The notes: a model not told the origin generated them from the sequence alone. A stretch of 64,000 nt of DNA from Glycine soja (GCF_004193775.1 NC_041019.1:13006204-13070203), one strand, 5' to 3'; positions 12,040 through 24,300 are shown, counted from the first letter of the stretch. Numbers and translations are program-made.

Positions 12040-12480
12040 TTTATGGTAAATTTCAAGACCCAAACAAGATACCTAGTGCACCATTAATCCTCAATCTTTG
12101 GATTGAAAAAGACTAACTGCAAGTGGTACTCTCAATGCATTGATCAAACATTGGTGATAAGTCCTGTCAAACAAAGGTTGTCTTTGGACACTCCATTGCT
12201 CACATGGAAAACATTGGTGATAAGTCCTGTCAAATAATGATTTTCTTTGAACATTTCATTATTCACATGGAAAATCACACTATTTATAATCACCACATGT
12301 TTACCATTGCAAGCATGTAATTATTCTGTCAAATTGTGTCTTCCTTTGGGCCAAGCACAATTCACATGAATAATTTCATGCAACATCTGTGTAAATTCAA
12401 TCATATAAATTTATGCAACAGAGGTTACTTTGGCAACATGTTGTTTCAATCAATTTAACCAAAAATACAAGACAATTTAA
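12040..12480. repeat. Direct repeat of the Copia leader region (copy in the 3' half)
   Basis: Shares ordered blocks with 15330-15720: caagatacctag, ggtactctcaa, tgatcaaa, tcttcctttgggcc, tttaattaaa-like ends. It is the same orientation and clearly diverged. I infer that the leader was duplicated or recombined into the pol region. Confidence 0.7.
12148..12273. repeat. 63-bp tandem duplication
   Basis: acattggtgataagtcctgt starts at 12148 and again at 12211; both units end in cacatggaaa. Confidence 0.88.
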
Positions 12481-12513
12481 TACAATAAATGGGAAGTCTT
12501 AAAATTACACAAT

Positions 12514-12816
12514 TTAACCAAAAGAATCCTTTAAAGATACTAGAGAAAAGGTTTCTTTATAGTCAATGCCTTCCTTTTGAGAAAAGCCTTTAGCAACTAG
12601 ACGAGCCTTATATCTCTCGATATTACCCTTTGAATCCTTCTTGATTTTAAATATCCATTTACAACCAATAGGTTTCACACCTTTAGGCAATTCGATTAGA
12701 TTCCAAAATTCATTTTCACTCATAGACTTCATCTCATCCTTCATGGCATCAATCCAATTTTGAGAGTTAGAACTGTGCATAACTGTGCATAGCTTGACAG
12801 AAGTTGATTGGATCAT
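12514..12816 (-). pseudogene. Copia reverse transcriptase, N-terminal stub only
   Basis: About 100 residues: NWIDAMKDEMKSM, NEFWNLIELPKG, IGCKWIFKIKKD and RYKARLVAKGFSQKEGIDY, which is the conserved RT entry block of Copia elements. It stops at VSLKDSFG and never reaches the YxDD box. Downstream DNA up to the purine tract is non-coding and partly repeats the element's own leader, so most of RT and all of RNase H are absent. A frame change separates it from the integrase segment. Confidence 0.88.
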
Positions 12817-14457
12817 CCTCTGTTAAACCAACACCATCCTTATGTTCTTGGAGAAATATAATATAATCATTTGAGATTGCATTTCTCCTCTCTATAATGG
12901 ATCTTCTTAATGACACTTCTTGAGGTTGTTGAGGTTGCTCTAAAGGTATTTGAGGGAAAACCTCTTTGTTGTCCTGTTCTGGAACAATGTCAACAGTTTG
13001 AACATTGTCTTCTATTGCTGGAGTTGTGTCTTGAATAGCAATAGGTACGAGGACTTGATCATTGTAAATAACAGGTTCTTCCTCAAAGACAACATTCCTT
13101 ATGTTTTCTTCCTTCCCAAACTCAACTTTCTCAAGAAATCTCACATTTCCCGTCTCGAAAAAGGATCTTAAGGTGGGATTGTAAAATTTATAGCCCCGAG
13201 AGCGTTCAGCATAGCCAACAAAATAACAGCTAATTTTTCTTGAGTCCAGCTTTCTTTCATATGGCCTATAAGGCCGTGCCTCAGCTGGACAACCCCAAAT
13301 GTGAAAATGTTTAATGCTTGGCCTTTTACCAGTCCAAAGTTCATAAGGGGTTTTATTAATTGCTTTACTTGGCACCCTATTAAGGATGTAAACTGCGGTC
13401 TTTAAGGCTTCTCCCCAAAGTGACTCTGGCAAAGAGGAATGACTAATCATACTTCTCACCATATCCTTAAGAGTACAGTTTCTTCGCTCTCCTACACCAT
13501 TCATGCTGGGTTTGCCCGACATAGTGTATTGCGGAACAATTCCACACTCTTTGAGGAACAGCGCAAAAGGTCCTGGACGTTGTTCTCCTGATCCATCATA
13601 TTCCACACTCATTTATTTCCAAGTTGAAGTTCAACCTCAGCCTTGAAAGTTTTAAAAACGTCTAGGGATTGGGATTTTTCATGTAACAAATATAGGTAAC
13701 CATATCTAGAGTAGTCATCTATGAACGTAATGAAATATTGTTGTCCATTCCAAGAAGTTGTAGGAAAAGGACCACAAATGTCTATATGCACTAGTTCTAA
13801 GACGTCTTTAGCTCTTTCGGCACCTAATTTCCTTATGTTTGTTCGTTTACCCTTTATGCATTCAATACAGACCTCAAAGTCTGATAAATCCAAAGGGTCA
13901 AGAATTTCATCCAACACAAGTCTCTGAATTCTTTGTTTAGAGATATGGCCTAAACGCTTATGCCATAAGGTGGCTGAATTCTCATTCAATTTTCGTTTTG
14001 TACCATGTGAACTTATTTGCAGTATTTCATTATAGGAACTAACAACATCAAGCATGTAAAGATTATCAATTAAAGAACCAGAACCAATCATATTTGAATT
14101 TTGGTAGAGACTAACTTTATTATTTCCAAATGAACAAGAAAATCCAAATTTGTCCAAACTAGAAATAGAAATCAAATTCCATCTAAAAGACGGTACAACA
14201 AAAGTCTCAAACAAATCCAAATAAAATCCAATTTTTAACTGTAATCTAAAAGTTCCAATAGCTTCCACTGCAACCTTATTGCCATCACCCACAAAGATGA
14301 ATCTTTCATCATCACTTGGTAGTTGGCTCCACAGGCAACCCTGCATAGTCATACTTATGTGAGTAGTAGCACCAGAATCTACCCACCAAGTATCTTTAGG
14401 TACAAAAGCCAAATTAACTTCTGAACAAACTAGAGTAAGAAATTTATCTTTCTTCAC
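12767..14457 (-). pseudogene. Copia pol: protease, GAG-pre-integrase and integrase (broken)
   Basis: Starting from the N terminus on the minus strand: aspartic protease WWVDSGATTHIS; a GAG-pre-integrase HHCC zinc domain (LWHKRLGHISKQR ... CIECIKGKR) with all four ligands; then the integrase core HIDICGPFP, FIDDYSRYGYLYLL and [18 protein letters not shown]. Between the first Asp and the Glu the reading frame hits a TGA near 13610 and shifts. The usual SDxGGE segment that holds the second catalytic Asp is missing, apparently through a short deletion. After the core, [10 protein letters not shown] and [16 protein letters not shown] are the conserved Copia integrase C-terminal motifs. The protease and HHCC parts look sound, but the integrase cannot be. 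Confidence 0.88.
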
Positions 14458-14460
14458 ATG

Positions 14461-15315
14461 TCATGCGGCATACTTGGGACACTCTTTCTTCATGTGTCTC
14501 GACTTCTTGTAGAAGTAACAGGTAAATTTCTCATCCTTATTTTGCTTCTTTTGCTGAGAAGTCCCTTCCGCAGCACCCTTAGCCTTTTTCATTTTCTTAT
14601 TCTGAGAGGTTGAAGTCAAGTGAGCACTTTCAGTCCTATCTCTCTACAGCCTCTCCTCCTCTCGCACACAGTGAAATATAAGCTCATTGAGAGACCATTT
14701 GTCCTTCTGAGTGTTATAGCTCACTTTGAATTACCCAAAGTGTGCAGGAAGCGAGATCAAAACCAAGTGCACGAGCAGGTCTTCACCAAGCTCTAACTTA
14801 AGTGACTTGAGTTTTGATGCGAGATTAGACATCTCCATAATGTACTCCTTTATGTTTCCTTTGCCTTTATACTTCATGGAGATAAGTTTGGCCAAAAGGT
14901 TACTCGTCTCCGCCTTTTCATTTTTGGCAAAGTATTGCTAAATTTCCTCAAGGAATTTCTTTGCACTTTGACCCTCAGAAATAGAGCCCCGAAACGCCTC
15001 TGGAATGGAGCGCTTTATGATCATAAGGCACATTCGGTTGGACCGATCCCACTTCTCAATTTTTTCCTCATTAGAGGTTTCCGGAGTGGAAATGGGTCGT
15101 TTTGTCCTCAATGCCAAGTCCAAATCCATACAGCAAAGAACAATTTTTACGGCTTCCTTCCAGACCTTAAAATTTGTCCCATTTAGCATTGGGATAGAAT
15201 TCACTTGGGCAGTAACATTTGCAGCACTGGTAATATTAACTAAACAGAGAACACAAAAAAAATGTTCACAGATAATCAAAGAAGTCATATAAAATATATA
15301 TAACAAGACATGCAA
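14461..15315 (-). pseudogene. Copia gag (broken)
   Basis: The minus strand encodes a Copia-type gag: PMLNGTNFKVWKEAVKIVL near the N terminus, a helical UBN2-like middle (MEMSNLASKLKSL), a Lys-rich linker and a zinc knuckle. Stops interrupt it at about 14938 (TAG), 14730 (TAA), 14645 (TAG) and just after the knuckle (TGA, about 14460). The knuckle reads CYFYKKSRHMKKEC, where the CX2CX4HX4C pattern needs Cys at the fourth position. TGC to TAC would explain the change and would remove a zinc ligand and RNA binding. Gag packages the element's RNA in intact relatives; this copy cannot. Confidence 0.85.
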
Positions 15316-15319
15316 ATAT

Positions 15320-16184
15320 TTCCCATAACAGATCCATCACAAGATACCTAGCACAACATTAATTCTAGTCTTTGGACAGAGAAATTAATTTGTAATTGGT
15401 ACTCTCAACGCAATGATCAAATATTGACAATTAGTTCTGACAAATAATAGTCTTTCTTTGGACCGACTATTATTCTCATGAAAAAAAAACTTAATAATTG
15501 TCACATATTTATCATCGCAGGTATGTTATTATTTGGCCAAATTGCGTCTTCCTTTGGGCCGAACACAATTCGCATAAATAATTCCATACTAACATCCATG
15601 CAATTTAATTAAATCAATTTACACAATAAAGGTTACTTTGACAACATAATGGTTCAATCAATTTAATTAAAATTACTGGACACACAATCAAATGGAAAAG
15701 ATCTGTAATGGTTAAATTTGCACAAATTTGCACCCAATTGTGATAGCAGTAAATGTTTGAAAAACTACATCATAGTAAACTAATTACGCACCCGAAACAA
15801 ACATATCACGATACTATCATAAATTTATACCAACCACATGAATAACATAAATTATCAGCTTATCATTTATGAAATTGTGTCACGTACTAAATGTCAACAC
15901 GAGATACGTAGAACCTTTATCCCAAATAGAATAATATGTCAGCAGATGCAACACAAACAAAACAAAAAATTGTACAATCCCGTAAATCAAATGTAGAGGC
16001 CTTTTATTAATTCTAAAGAGGAGAAAAACTTTGTGGCCATAACACATGAATTTAGGGGTTTTACAATTTTATTGATCAAAATAGTTTCTCCCCAAAATAA
16101 AATTAGGGTTCATATAACTAAAATGATCCAGATATAATACATATCAAATAGAGCTTTAAATCCCAATAATCTAACAATAATGGT
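15320..16184. other. Copia 5' leader, non-coding
   Basis: Lies between the PBS and gag (minus orientation). No ORF is supported. Its gag-proximal part is duplicated at 12040-12480. Confidence 0.7.
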
Positions 16185-16197
16185 GGCTCTGATACCA
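16185..16197 (-). promoter_or_regulatory. Copia primer-binding site (initiator tRNA-Met type)
   Basis: On the minus strand it reads TGGTATCAGAGCC, complementary to the 3' end of plant initiator tRNA-Met, four bases inside the 5' LTR. This fixes the element's orientation. Confidence 0.92.
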
Positions 16198-16201
16198 CTT
16201 G

Positions 16202-16678
16202 TTGGAATTTTTAATAAACCATATACAATAACAAATAAGCACCAAAATACATTACGTCAGATTATCAAGAGGTTTTAAGGAATACCTGGATTCATAGAAC
16301 TTGATTAACACGCAGCGGAATCTGACAGTGGTCACGAACAATTGGTTTAATGACCTTCCTCAACCAAATCACCTTCTTCCTTATGGGACCTTCGTTTTCT
16401 CTTCAGATGGGGAGAGGAGAAACTGTTTGTTGATTTGGTATATTGGGGACCATAACCATGCCTTATGTTTTAAACCTATTAGGGTTCCCATTATCCCCTA
16501 ATGAGTCAAACTGGTTTCCGCTCATTAAGCCCATATCAATTATCTGTTGGCAGTCTAATGGGCTCACTTAAATAGATCACTTTATATTGAACTCATTTGA
16601 ATGTAAATAACTAATATAAATGTTATAATATAATATGTAGCCCATATTAATTAATTAGGAATTATAAAATTCCTAACA
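16202..16678 (-). repeat. Copia 5' LTR (uninterrupted copy)
   Basis: 477 bp with TG...CA ends. It contains the intact site TTCTTCCTTATGGG (around 16374) that corresponds to the CACTA insertion point in the sister LTR, so it serves as the empty-site reference. Confidence 0.93.
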
Positions 16679-16683
16679 TTTTT

Positions 16684-17843
16684 ATCTTATCAGAATGATT
16701 AGTTGGTGAAAGATATTGAATGCAACATTCATTGAATCTAATGACTATTTTCTCTCTCAAGCTCTCACACGAAGAGAGGAAGAAGTAAGAAGGCACAACA
16801 GGCAATGACTATTTTTTCATGCCTATCTATAAATACTTGCATACCTCAAAGCACAAAAGATAGAATATCTAGTTGTTTGTAACCATGCATATGAAAAGCT
16901 TTCTTATAATACTTGTGCTTTAGAATATCATGAATTTAACTTGTATATCCATTTGATAAGATAATATGATTGTGAAATCTATCCATAACCATATTTGAGT
17001 GTTTGTTTGAAGAGGTAATTGTAAAACTACTTAGGCAGGAAAAGTGGCTCGGAAAGAATATTTATAACTTGTAAACATACAGTGAAACCTAGTAGTTTAA
17101 TAAGAATTAAGCATAATTTCAATAGTAGAGACGAATCATATAAAAAATTCTCTTGTGTTGGATGCTTGAGCTTTCTGCTATCTTTATGTTTTATCTTTGT
17201 GTTTCAAAAAGATCTTTTTGGGTTTTTTTTATCAGAAATGTTTTCCAAAAAGATTGTTTTTTCTTTAAAAAAGCGTCTTAATTCGTAACAGATATAATCT
17301 ATTTATGATCTTTACTTCAGACAGAATTGAAGTCCTTTTGCGAAAAGATTTGCAAAAAGTTTTTGAAGTATAAAATAACTACTACTTTTATTGCAGTCGA
17401 TCTTTAAATTAAAAGAATTCAATAATGTTAATTAATTAATTCATCTTAACTTAGTAGCCTCTCATTCAACTACTTATTTTCTAAGTTGAGCAACTCATCT
17501 AAATGTTAATCAGCTAATATCAATTATCATTTGACCAAATAGTAATAATTTTTCTAGGTATGCCAACATATACAAATAATTTTGAAAATATGATATTTGA
17601 GATTGCTGCAAGAAATTATTTTAGGTTAGCTAGTTATAGAGATAGTATGTAAAATACATTCGATTAGGAAAAGAAATAGAATATTGAAATAATTTATTGA
17701 AAAAGTGAGGAGAATGAGATATTAATTTATATAATTTAATATAATATAAGATTTTAATAATTTACATTATTTAGAATAGAAAACATTAAAAAAAATGTTA
17801 GGTCGGAGAGTAGGGAGAGTGATGTTATGATCATTCAATTCAA

Positions 17844-17849
<6 letters not shown>
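16684..17849. other. AT-rich intergenic DNA right of the Copia element
   Basis: No supported exon on either strand; short spurious frames only. Confidence 0.6.

Positions 17850-17903
<54 letters not shown>
17850..17903. repeat. (TA)n microsatellite
   Basis: Pure TA tract of about 54 bp. Confidence 0.95.
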
Positions 17904-17905
<2 letters not shown>

Positions 17906-18091
17906 ACAGTTGTTGTTATAATTGGAATAGAGAATCTTTTTTTTCAAAAAGAAAGAAGAAATTTTGATTGGTTTTGTATCAATTCTATTATATTTATTGA
18001 CGGTTGTTGTTATAATTGGAATGGAGAATTTTTTTTTCAAAAAAAAGAAGCAATATTGATTGGTTTTGTATCAATTTTATTATTTTTATCT
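17904..18091. repeat. 94-bp tandem duplication
   Basis: tgacagttgttgttataatt at 17904 recurs as tgacggttgttgttataatt at 17998, and the similarity continues to tttgtatcaatt. Confidence 0.9.
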
Positions 18092-19279
18092 CATTAAGAA
18101 AAAAATCATTTCAGATAAATAGAGATGAAGTTATACTTAAAACCAACAGTAAATAACCGAAATAACTAGTTATTTTGATATTCTTTCATTTATCAAGTAA
18201 ATTCACTATTATATTATAAACTAGTATATTTTTATCAAGCATGTAAATCAACTAGTAAAATATTATTTTAATTTAACTAGGAGTTTTGAATTCAAATTCT
18301 AGATATACAATTGGGTTGAATATTCAAAAAGAGATCAAGTATATACAGATAAAGACAAAGAAATGTAATTTGAGATGGTTGAGGGAGAATTTAGTTAGAT
18401 AATTGTGGAGATAATGTGTGAATGTACCATCAAATAACTAAAGAAAAAATATTAAGAATGTCTAAGGGAGAGAGAGTGTGAATTTCACTCTCTAAATTGT
18501 TTATCATGAATATATTAGAACGGAGAAAGTGTGAGAATTTTACTCTCTAAATTGTCTACCCTTATTTATAACATGAATTTATTGGAATGTTCAACATGAA
18601 GAGTGGGAATTTTACTCTAGTGAATCTTCCCCATTAGACATTTTAAATATTTTCTTACACATCTTTAAATGTGCATTTCACACACTACTTCCACAATTTG
18701 CTTAAAAAACAAAAATCTCTTTTAACCATTTGAAACTACCCTTTTTAGTTTTTGTATAGTTGACCTGCTTAACTACCTATCCCTTTCCATCTATCTCTTT
18801 GTCTCTATCTCTAAATTGGTTTTAGTATATTTTTTAAAAACAAATTGCAAGTCTGCAATATATAGTAAAAAATAATATTTTACAACAATTTAAATGATTC
18901 ATTGTAAATCTAAAATATAATTTATTTATTTTAAATTATAATTTTTATATAAAAAACTATAAAATATTTATGTATGATTTGACATAATTTTTGTTTTGGA
19001 TTGGGCCTAAAGAATGTCTCAGCCCATCTATAGCAAGTTTTGGCAGTTGCATCATTTCAACGACCAAGTACATTTTGAAATGCGATCTATCTATCTATCT
19101 ATAATTTTTATAAATGCAACTAATGCTACTATATTAAGTAACTATTATTTTATTACACATCATCAGCCTTTTTTGGTTTACAATGGCAACAATAAGATTA
19201 AACTTAAAACCTTATATAAACTAGGTTGCCAATAGGCTGGCCCGAGTGATTCTCACATTGTAAGTATATCAATCCCTAT
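18092..19279. other. AT-rich intergenic DNA with short degenerate repeats
   Basis: Around 18460-18620 a unit containing tgtgaatttcactctctaaa recurs about three times with drift. There is no gene. Confidence 0.6.
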
Positions 19280-19606
19280 TAAAAAGCTGGGAGTTGCTAG
19301 GTGCACCCAGTGTTATTGTTAGTGCACCCAACAACTTTTTAAAATTCCCAAAATGCCCCTATTACTCCTTCTCTCTGTCTATCTCGTCAGTGAACAGTGT
19401 CACCCTGAGTTTAAAAATGGCACAATGCTATCATTTACGCATTCTCTTGTTCTTTTCTATCTCCGGTGCGCAGTGCTTTCCCGTTTTGTTCATTTCGGTG
19501 AAGGTGAAGATGGAGGTAGTGGCAGTGTTCGGTGTTGCAGTGGTCGTTGGCGGCAGCATACGAGGTACGCAGTGTTGAGTGCATTTTGGTGTACAGCGTT
19601 TCACGC

Positions 19607-19920
19607 GGATCAAGTTAATCCGTAAGGGATTTACGTATCAACTTTATCCGCATGTATATTTCATTGTTGCAGATCAAGTATGAACTTACGGATCAAGTTG
19701 ATCCGCATACTTCTTAGGAATCAACTTGATCCGCAAAGGACATACAGATCAACTTGATCTGTAAATGAGTTATTGATCAATTTGATTCGTATGTTCTCTG
19801 CGGATCAAGTTGATCCGTAAGAAGTTTGCGGATCAACTTCATTCGTAAGTTTATTCGAAAGTGTTTTGCGGATCAAGTTGATTCGTAAGTCACTTACAGA
19901 TCAACTTGATTCGTAACAGA
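19607..19920. repeat. Left subterminal array of CGGATCAAGTTGATCCG-type motifs
   Basis: About ten copies, in both orientations, of a near-perfect palindrome (cggatcaagttgatccg and variants) at about 27-35 bp spacing. It is probably the transposase-binding region (inference). Confidence 0.9.
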
Positions 19921-20121
19921 TTTTATTTTAAAGTTTTATTTTTTTTATTTATTACTTTGTTTGTATTGTCATTTTTTATATGAATTTTTTATACGTGTAG
20001 AATGAAATAGGGTTTTGGCTTTTTGGTAATGATGAGTTATTATGTATAGTTTTGTATGTTATGTGTTGTATGTTTGTGTTAAAAAAATTTATTTATTGTT
20101 AAGATAAACGAAGATCAGTGG

Positions 20122-22203
20122 ATGTATGAAGGTATAATGCCTAAAGAAGTGGATATGGATGATGAAAATGAAGAAGAATGTGGTGTGAATGAATCACATG
20201 TTGATTGTTCGGGTGCATTCAATACTTCTCAGGTAATAATGTTCATGATTTTGAGTGATTTAATAAAATAAATATGTTGTAGGAAACTGAAATTATCAGG
20301 ATTGGTTTGCAGGTGTTTGACAGCCGAGAGGATGTTTTGCGGTGGGCTCGATCCGTTGCTTATGAAAATGGATTTGTGGCGATGATTGTAAGGTCTGACA
20401 CAAACACAGGTAGTAGAGGAAGGACTTCGTTTATGTTAATTGGCTGTGAAAGGAGTGACGAGTATAGGTGTAGGAAGGAAGAATTTGTTAGAAGAGACAT
20501 TGGGACTAGGAAATATGGGTGTCCCTTCAAGCTTCGTGGCAAGCCTGTGGTTGGAGGACAAGGGTGGATGGTGAAGTTGATTTGTGGGATTCATAATCAT
20601 GAATTGGCCAAGTCATTAGTTGGACATCCATATGCTGGGCGATTGAGTAAAGTTGAAAAGATACTTATTGCTTATATGATGACGTCAATGGTCAAACCAA
20701 GAAACATTCTGTTGACTCTGAAAGAGTACAATGCGAATAGTTGTACGACCATCAAAAAAATATACAATGCAAGAAGTACATACCGTTCTTCCATAAGAGG
20801 AAGTGATAATGAAATGCAACATCTAATAAAGCTTCTTGAACGGGATCAGTATATCCATTGTCACATATTAAAGGATGAAGACGTGGTTCGTGATATCTTT
20901 TGGTGTCACCCTGATGCAGTGAAGTTAGCCAACACATGTAATTTGGTGTTTTTGATAGACAGTACCTACAAAACAAACAAGTACAGACTTCCATTGCTCG
21001 ATTTTGTTGGGGTGACACCAACTGGGATGACATTCTTTGCCAGTTTTACATATATGGAGGGTGAACGTCTTAATAATGTGGTTTGGGCTTTAGAACGCTT
21101 CCGAGGTATATTTTTAAGACATGATGTCCTCCCTGGAGTTATTGTCACTGACAGAGACCTAGCATTGATGAATGCAGTGAAAAATGTATTTCCTGAGTGT
21201 ACAAATTTATTGTGTACCTTTCACATAAACAAGAACGTGAAGGGCAAATGTAAATCGTTAATTGAACAAAGAAATGCTTGGGAATATGTCATGAATGCCT
21301 GGGGAACTCTTGTTGATTGTCCTTCGGAGCAGCAGTTTGATGAGTACCTGAAGAGGTTTGAAATGGTTTGTTCACCTTGGCCAATGTTTGTTGATTATGT
21401 GAAGGATACATGGATAATTCCACACAAGGAAAAATTTGTTACCGCGTGGACGAATAAGGTGATGCACTTAGGGAACACAACAACAAACAGGTATGAAATT
21501 ATTCACTTATTTCGATTAACGTTAATGAATTGATGGATTTTTATTGTTGTATATGTTTATTGTTATTTGTGTATTTGAAATGTAGGGTTGAATCTGCTCA
21601 CTGGGCTTTAAAAAGAGTGTTGCAAAATAGCCTTTGAGACTTATGCAGTGTATGGGATGCCATGAACAACATGATGACGCTACAGCACACGAAAATTAGA
21701 GCATCATTTGAAACAAGTATACATGTCGTTGGACATGTCTTCAAAAAAAACCTTATACAAGAGCCTTCTTGGAATGGTTTCAAGGTATGCTTTAAATCAG
21801 ATTGCTGCTGAATTTGAGTGTGTTCACTATACTGGCAACAATCCTTCCAGTTGTGGTTGTGTGATGAGAACGACGCACGGTCTTCCTTGTGATTGTGAGC
21901 TATCCAAATATGTTGTTGGTTGCATCCCGTTGGATTCAATCCATATGTTCTGGAGGAGACTCAGTTTTTCAGATCAAGGGATATCTAAGCCCAAGGTGAG
22001 CATCAAGGAAGAAATCGAAACAATATCCAAAAGATTTGATGAACTTGATGTTTGTGGTAAGTTTACTCTGAAGACAAAGCTTCAGGGAATTGCGTACCCT
22101 GATCAAAATTTGATGTGTCCTCCTCCAGCAAAGGTTAACAGAAAAGGTTCATCAAAGAAACCGATGAAAATAAACCCAAGGTCAACAAAGCGTGATCCAT
22201 CTT
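20122..22203 (+). pseudogene. FAR1/MULE transposase (broken)
   Basis: Exons: about 20102-20232 (acidic leader, donor CAG|GTAATA; ATG at 20122), 20313-21490 and 21586-about 22203. N-terminal FAR1/WRKY-GCM1 zinc finger: VFDSREDVLRWARSVAYENG, Cys in IGCER and KYGCPF, and the pair in HNHEL. Then the MULE DDE domain: FLIDSTYKTN (first Asp), GVIVTDRDLALMNAV (second Asp) and CTFHINKN, with a Glu candidate in the following helical part. C-terminal SWIM-type finger: SCGCVMRTTHGLPCDCEL. Lesions: TGA at 21635-21637; a run of eight A at 21743-21750 that shifts the frame by one; and a missing base at about 22207 that separates it from the OTU frame. Related to mudrA and FAR1/FHY3 proteins. DNA-binding and catalytic motifs remain readable. 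Confidence 0.9.
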
Positions 22204-22207
22204 ATTG

Positions 22208-22991
22208 AAGTATGTAGATGTTTTTCATTCTCAGCAAAATAGCATTTCGTCAGTGAGGCGTAGTTCATCATCTTCTGACCAACCCAATCCAAGAAGGATG
22301 ATGCCAATGTTGGATCAATTTCAGCCATTTATCCACGACTTCATTGATAATATTGTTGATGTCGGAACTGATGGAAATTGTGGATATTGGGCGATTTCCG
22401 GTTTATTAGGTATGGGTGAAGACTCTTGGTCATTGGTCCGCACCCATCTGCTTATAGAACTTGCCAAATTTGCAGAAGACTATATCAAGCTCTTTGGTGG
22501 CACAGACAGATTTGAGGATTTAAGGATGTCACTACATGTTGATGGGTTAACCACGGTATTTAATTTATGTTTTTGATTTTTAAGACTTAACTTTAAAATA
22601 AACTTTGACGTCTATATTTGTTTCATTCAGGTCACTATGGATAAGTGGATGGATATAACCGACATGGGATATGTGATTGCATCAAGGTATAATGTAATCC
22701 TTGTATCCTTGTCTCACCAACAAAGCATGATGTTCTTTCCTCTTAGAAGTCAACCACCGGGAGATCCTTCGGTGCATCGCATAATTTGTATCGGTCACGT
22801 CTATGACAATCATTTTGTTCAGGTACATTGTAGATATAATTTTTTTTATATTTATGCAATCAGTTGTGTACGATTGAGTTAATACTTATTTATTTTTGCA
22901 TGTACGATAGATTTATTTGAAATATCGTTGTCCTTTACCGCCGATATCATTATTATGGTCTACCAATTGTCATACTCAGGCGAAGCAGTGA
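22208..22991 (+). pseudogene. OTU-like cysteine protease domain, C-terminal to the transposase
   Basis: Exons 22208-22555, 22631-22822 and 22911-22991 have clean GT-AG borders (G|GTATTT; CAG|GTCACT; CAG|GTACAT; TAG|ATTTAT). The domain opens with IVDVGTDGNCGYWAISGLLG, where DGNC carries the catalytic Cys of OTU proteases, and closes with YDNHFVQ|IYLKY, which holds the catalytic His. OTU enzymes cut ubiquitin or related modifiers. In intact relatives of this element the domain is probably part of the transposase polypeptide, because only one missing base at about 22207 separates the frames and the Ser-rich linker is continuous. It ends with TGA at 22989-22991. Its job in the element is unknown to me. 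Confidence 0.82.
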
Positions 22992-23471
22992 CCAACTCCA
23001 TAAATTAGTAGAATGCAACATTATAGAAGCTTGATGTTGTACAAAAGAGACTATGTTGACTTAAATGATGATTGAAAATGTACCTTTGTTTATTTGTTAT
23101 GTTAACATAAAAATTTGTTGCTTATTTGAAGAAAAAAAAATAAGTGCTGCAACTAAAATAAAGTACGCATGTATGATAAATCATTGTCTGAGTTGACAAT
23201 ATATTGGGAAATGCAACCGTGTTAACATAAAGCGTGACAGGACACTGTAAGACTTGACTACACATTGGGAAATGCAAGTGTGTTAACATAAAGTGTGTTA
23301 TCATGTCACGTCATTGGTGTGGTTGACAACACAGATAGAAACCATGTGCACGCGTATGTATTTATTCTAAAAAATTGAATCAATAGTACTAAAACTCATC
23401 TATATCTATCACACAGCCGAACATGGTAAAAAATCAAACATTCATTCCTAACTCAACTCTTTGAGCAAAGT

Positions 23472-24300
23472 ATGACATTTTTTGGAGAAACAAGCAGTCA
23501 GACAATTGTGAACTCCATATTAGGTTTTATTTTTCCAAATGGTTCCATTGTTTACAACGATAGTAGTGTTTATTTTCAAACCTCCACTCCAGTATCTTTT
23601 CGAGTACCTAACGCTTGTGATTTTCAAACGTTAAAAACCAGAATACACAATACCCATCAACTAACCGACGAACAATATTTGGATGAAATTTACTACCGGC
23701 AGTAATTCACAGATATAGGTAACCATGTTTCGCTTTCAATGTATGCAACTAAAAAATGATGATGATGTTAACACAATATTAATGTGTAATCATCAATTTT
23801 CAAGTGTTGGTCCGATTGAGTTATTATGCACCACTGGTAGAACACCATATGGTATATTAAACATACTTCAAGCCACTATGACCCCTACTCATGATGCCCT
23901 GCGGTATTACAATGGGAGGTGGAACATGCCATGCCAAAATGACTTTGTTGATTACTCGTTCACAAGAAAAAATCTCAAAAAGTTTGACATTCCTTCCGGA
24001 TGTTCCATGGATGAACTGAAAGATTTGATCAAGCAAGTTGCACCTCATGGGATTCCTCCTTATGGTATTCATGAAACACAAATGGTAAGGCGATTGTTTT
24101 TTCGACAACCAAGTCACTATGAGTATTCACATGAAATTATCAAATTCGAAATTATTTAACTGAAATCCAACGATGACGTCTTGAAGGTGTTAGTGCATTC
24201 TAACTACTGGAAAAAATTTGGGCCAATAGAAATTTTAGTTGTTTTAAGTAAGCATGTAATCGAAATAGAAGATAATATGTCTATGTCCTTGTTGCAAAAT
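23472..24300 (+). pseudogene. MULE companion ORF resembling repeats of the mudrA N-terminal module (broken)
   Basis: Begins MTFFGETSSQTIVNSILGFI and passes PNGSIVYNDSSVYFQ and LTDEQYLDEIYYRQ, then a TAA at about 23703. It continues in another frame from 23725 with CMQLKNDDDVNTILMCNHQF and VGPIELLC, and PPYGIHETQMVRRLFFRQ, then TAA at 24157. Past that stop LKSNDDVLKVLVHSNYWKKF and GPIEIL repeat the LKxDDDV...GPIEL pattern. Together this looks like two or three tandem copies of the PB1-like N-terminal module seen in mudrA transposases. It has no catalytic domain. It is the same strand as the transposase and about 480 bp downstream, so probably a separate gene of the same element. The function is unknown. 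Confidence 0.65.

Larger units (their letters stand above)
10938..12513. other. Non-coding filler of the Copia element replacing RT/RNase H
   Basis: About 1.6 kb between the purine tract and the RT stub holds no recognisable RT or RNase H motif. Its right part (about 12040-12480) resembles the leader at 15330-15720; the rest (10940-12000) is unrecognised AT-rich DNA. Confidence 0.65.

Noticed and set aside
21598..21939. Minus-strand open frame of 113 codons
   Set aside because: It is the antisense shadow of the FAR1-type transposase, which has clear domain motifs on the plus strand.
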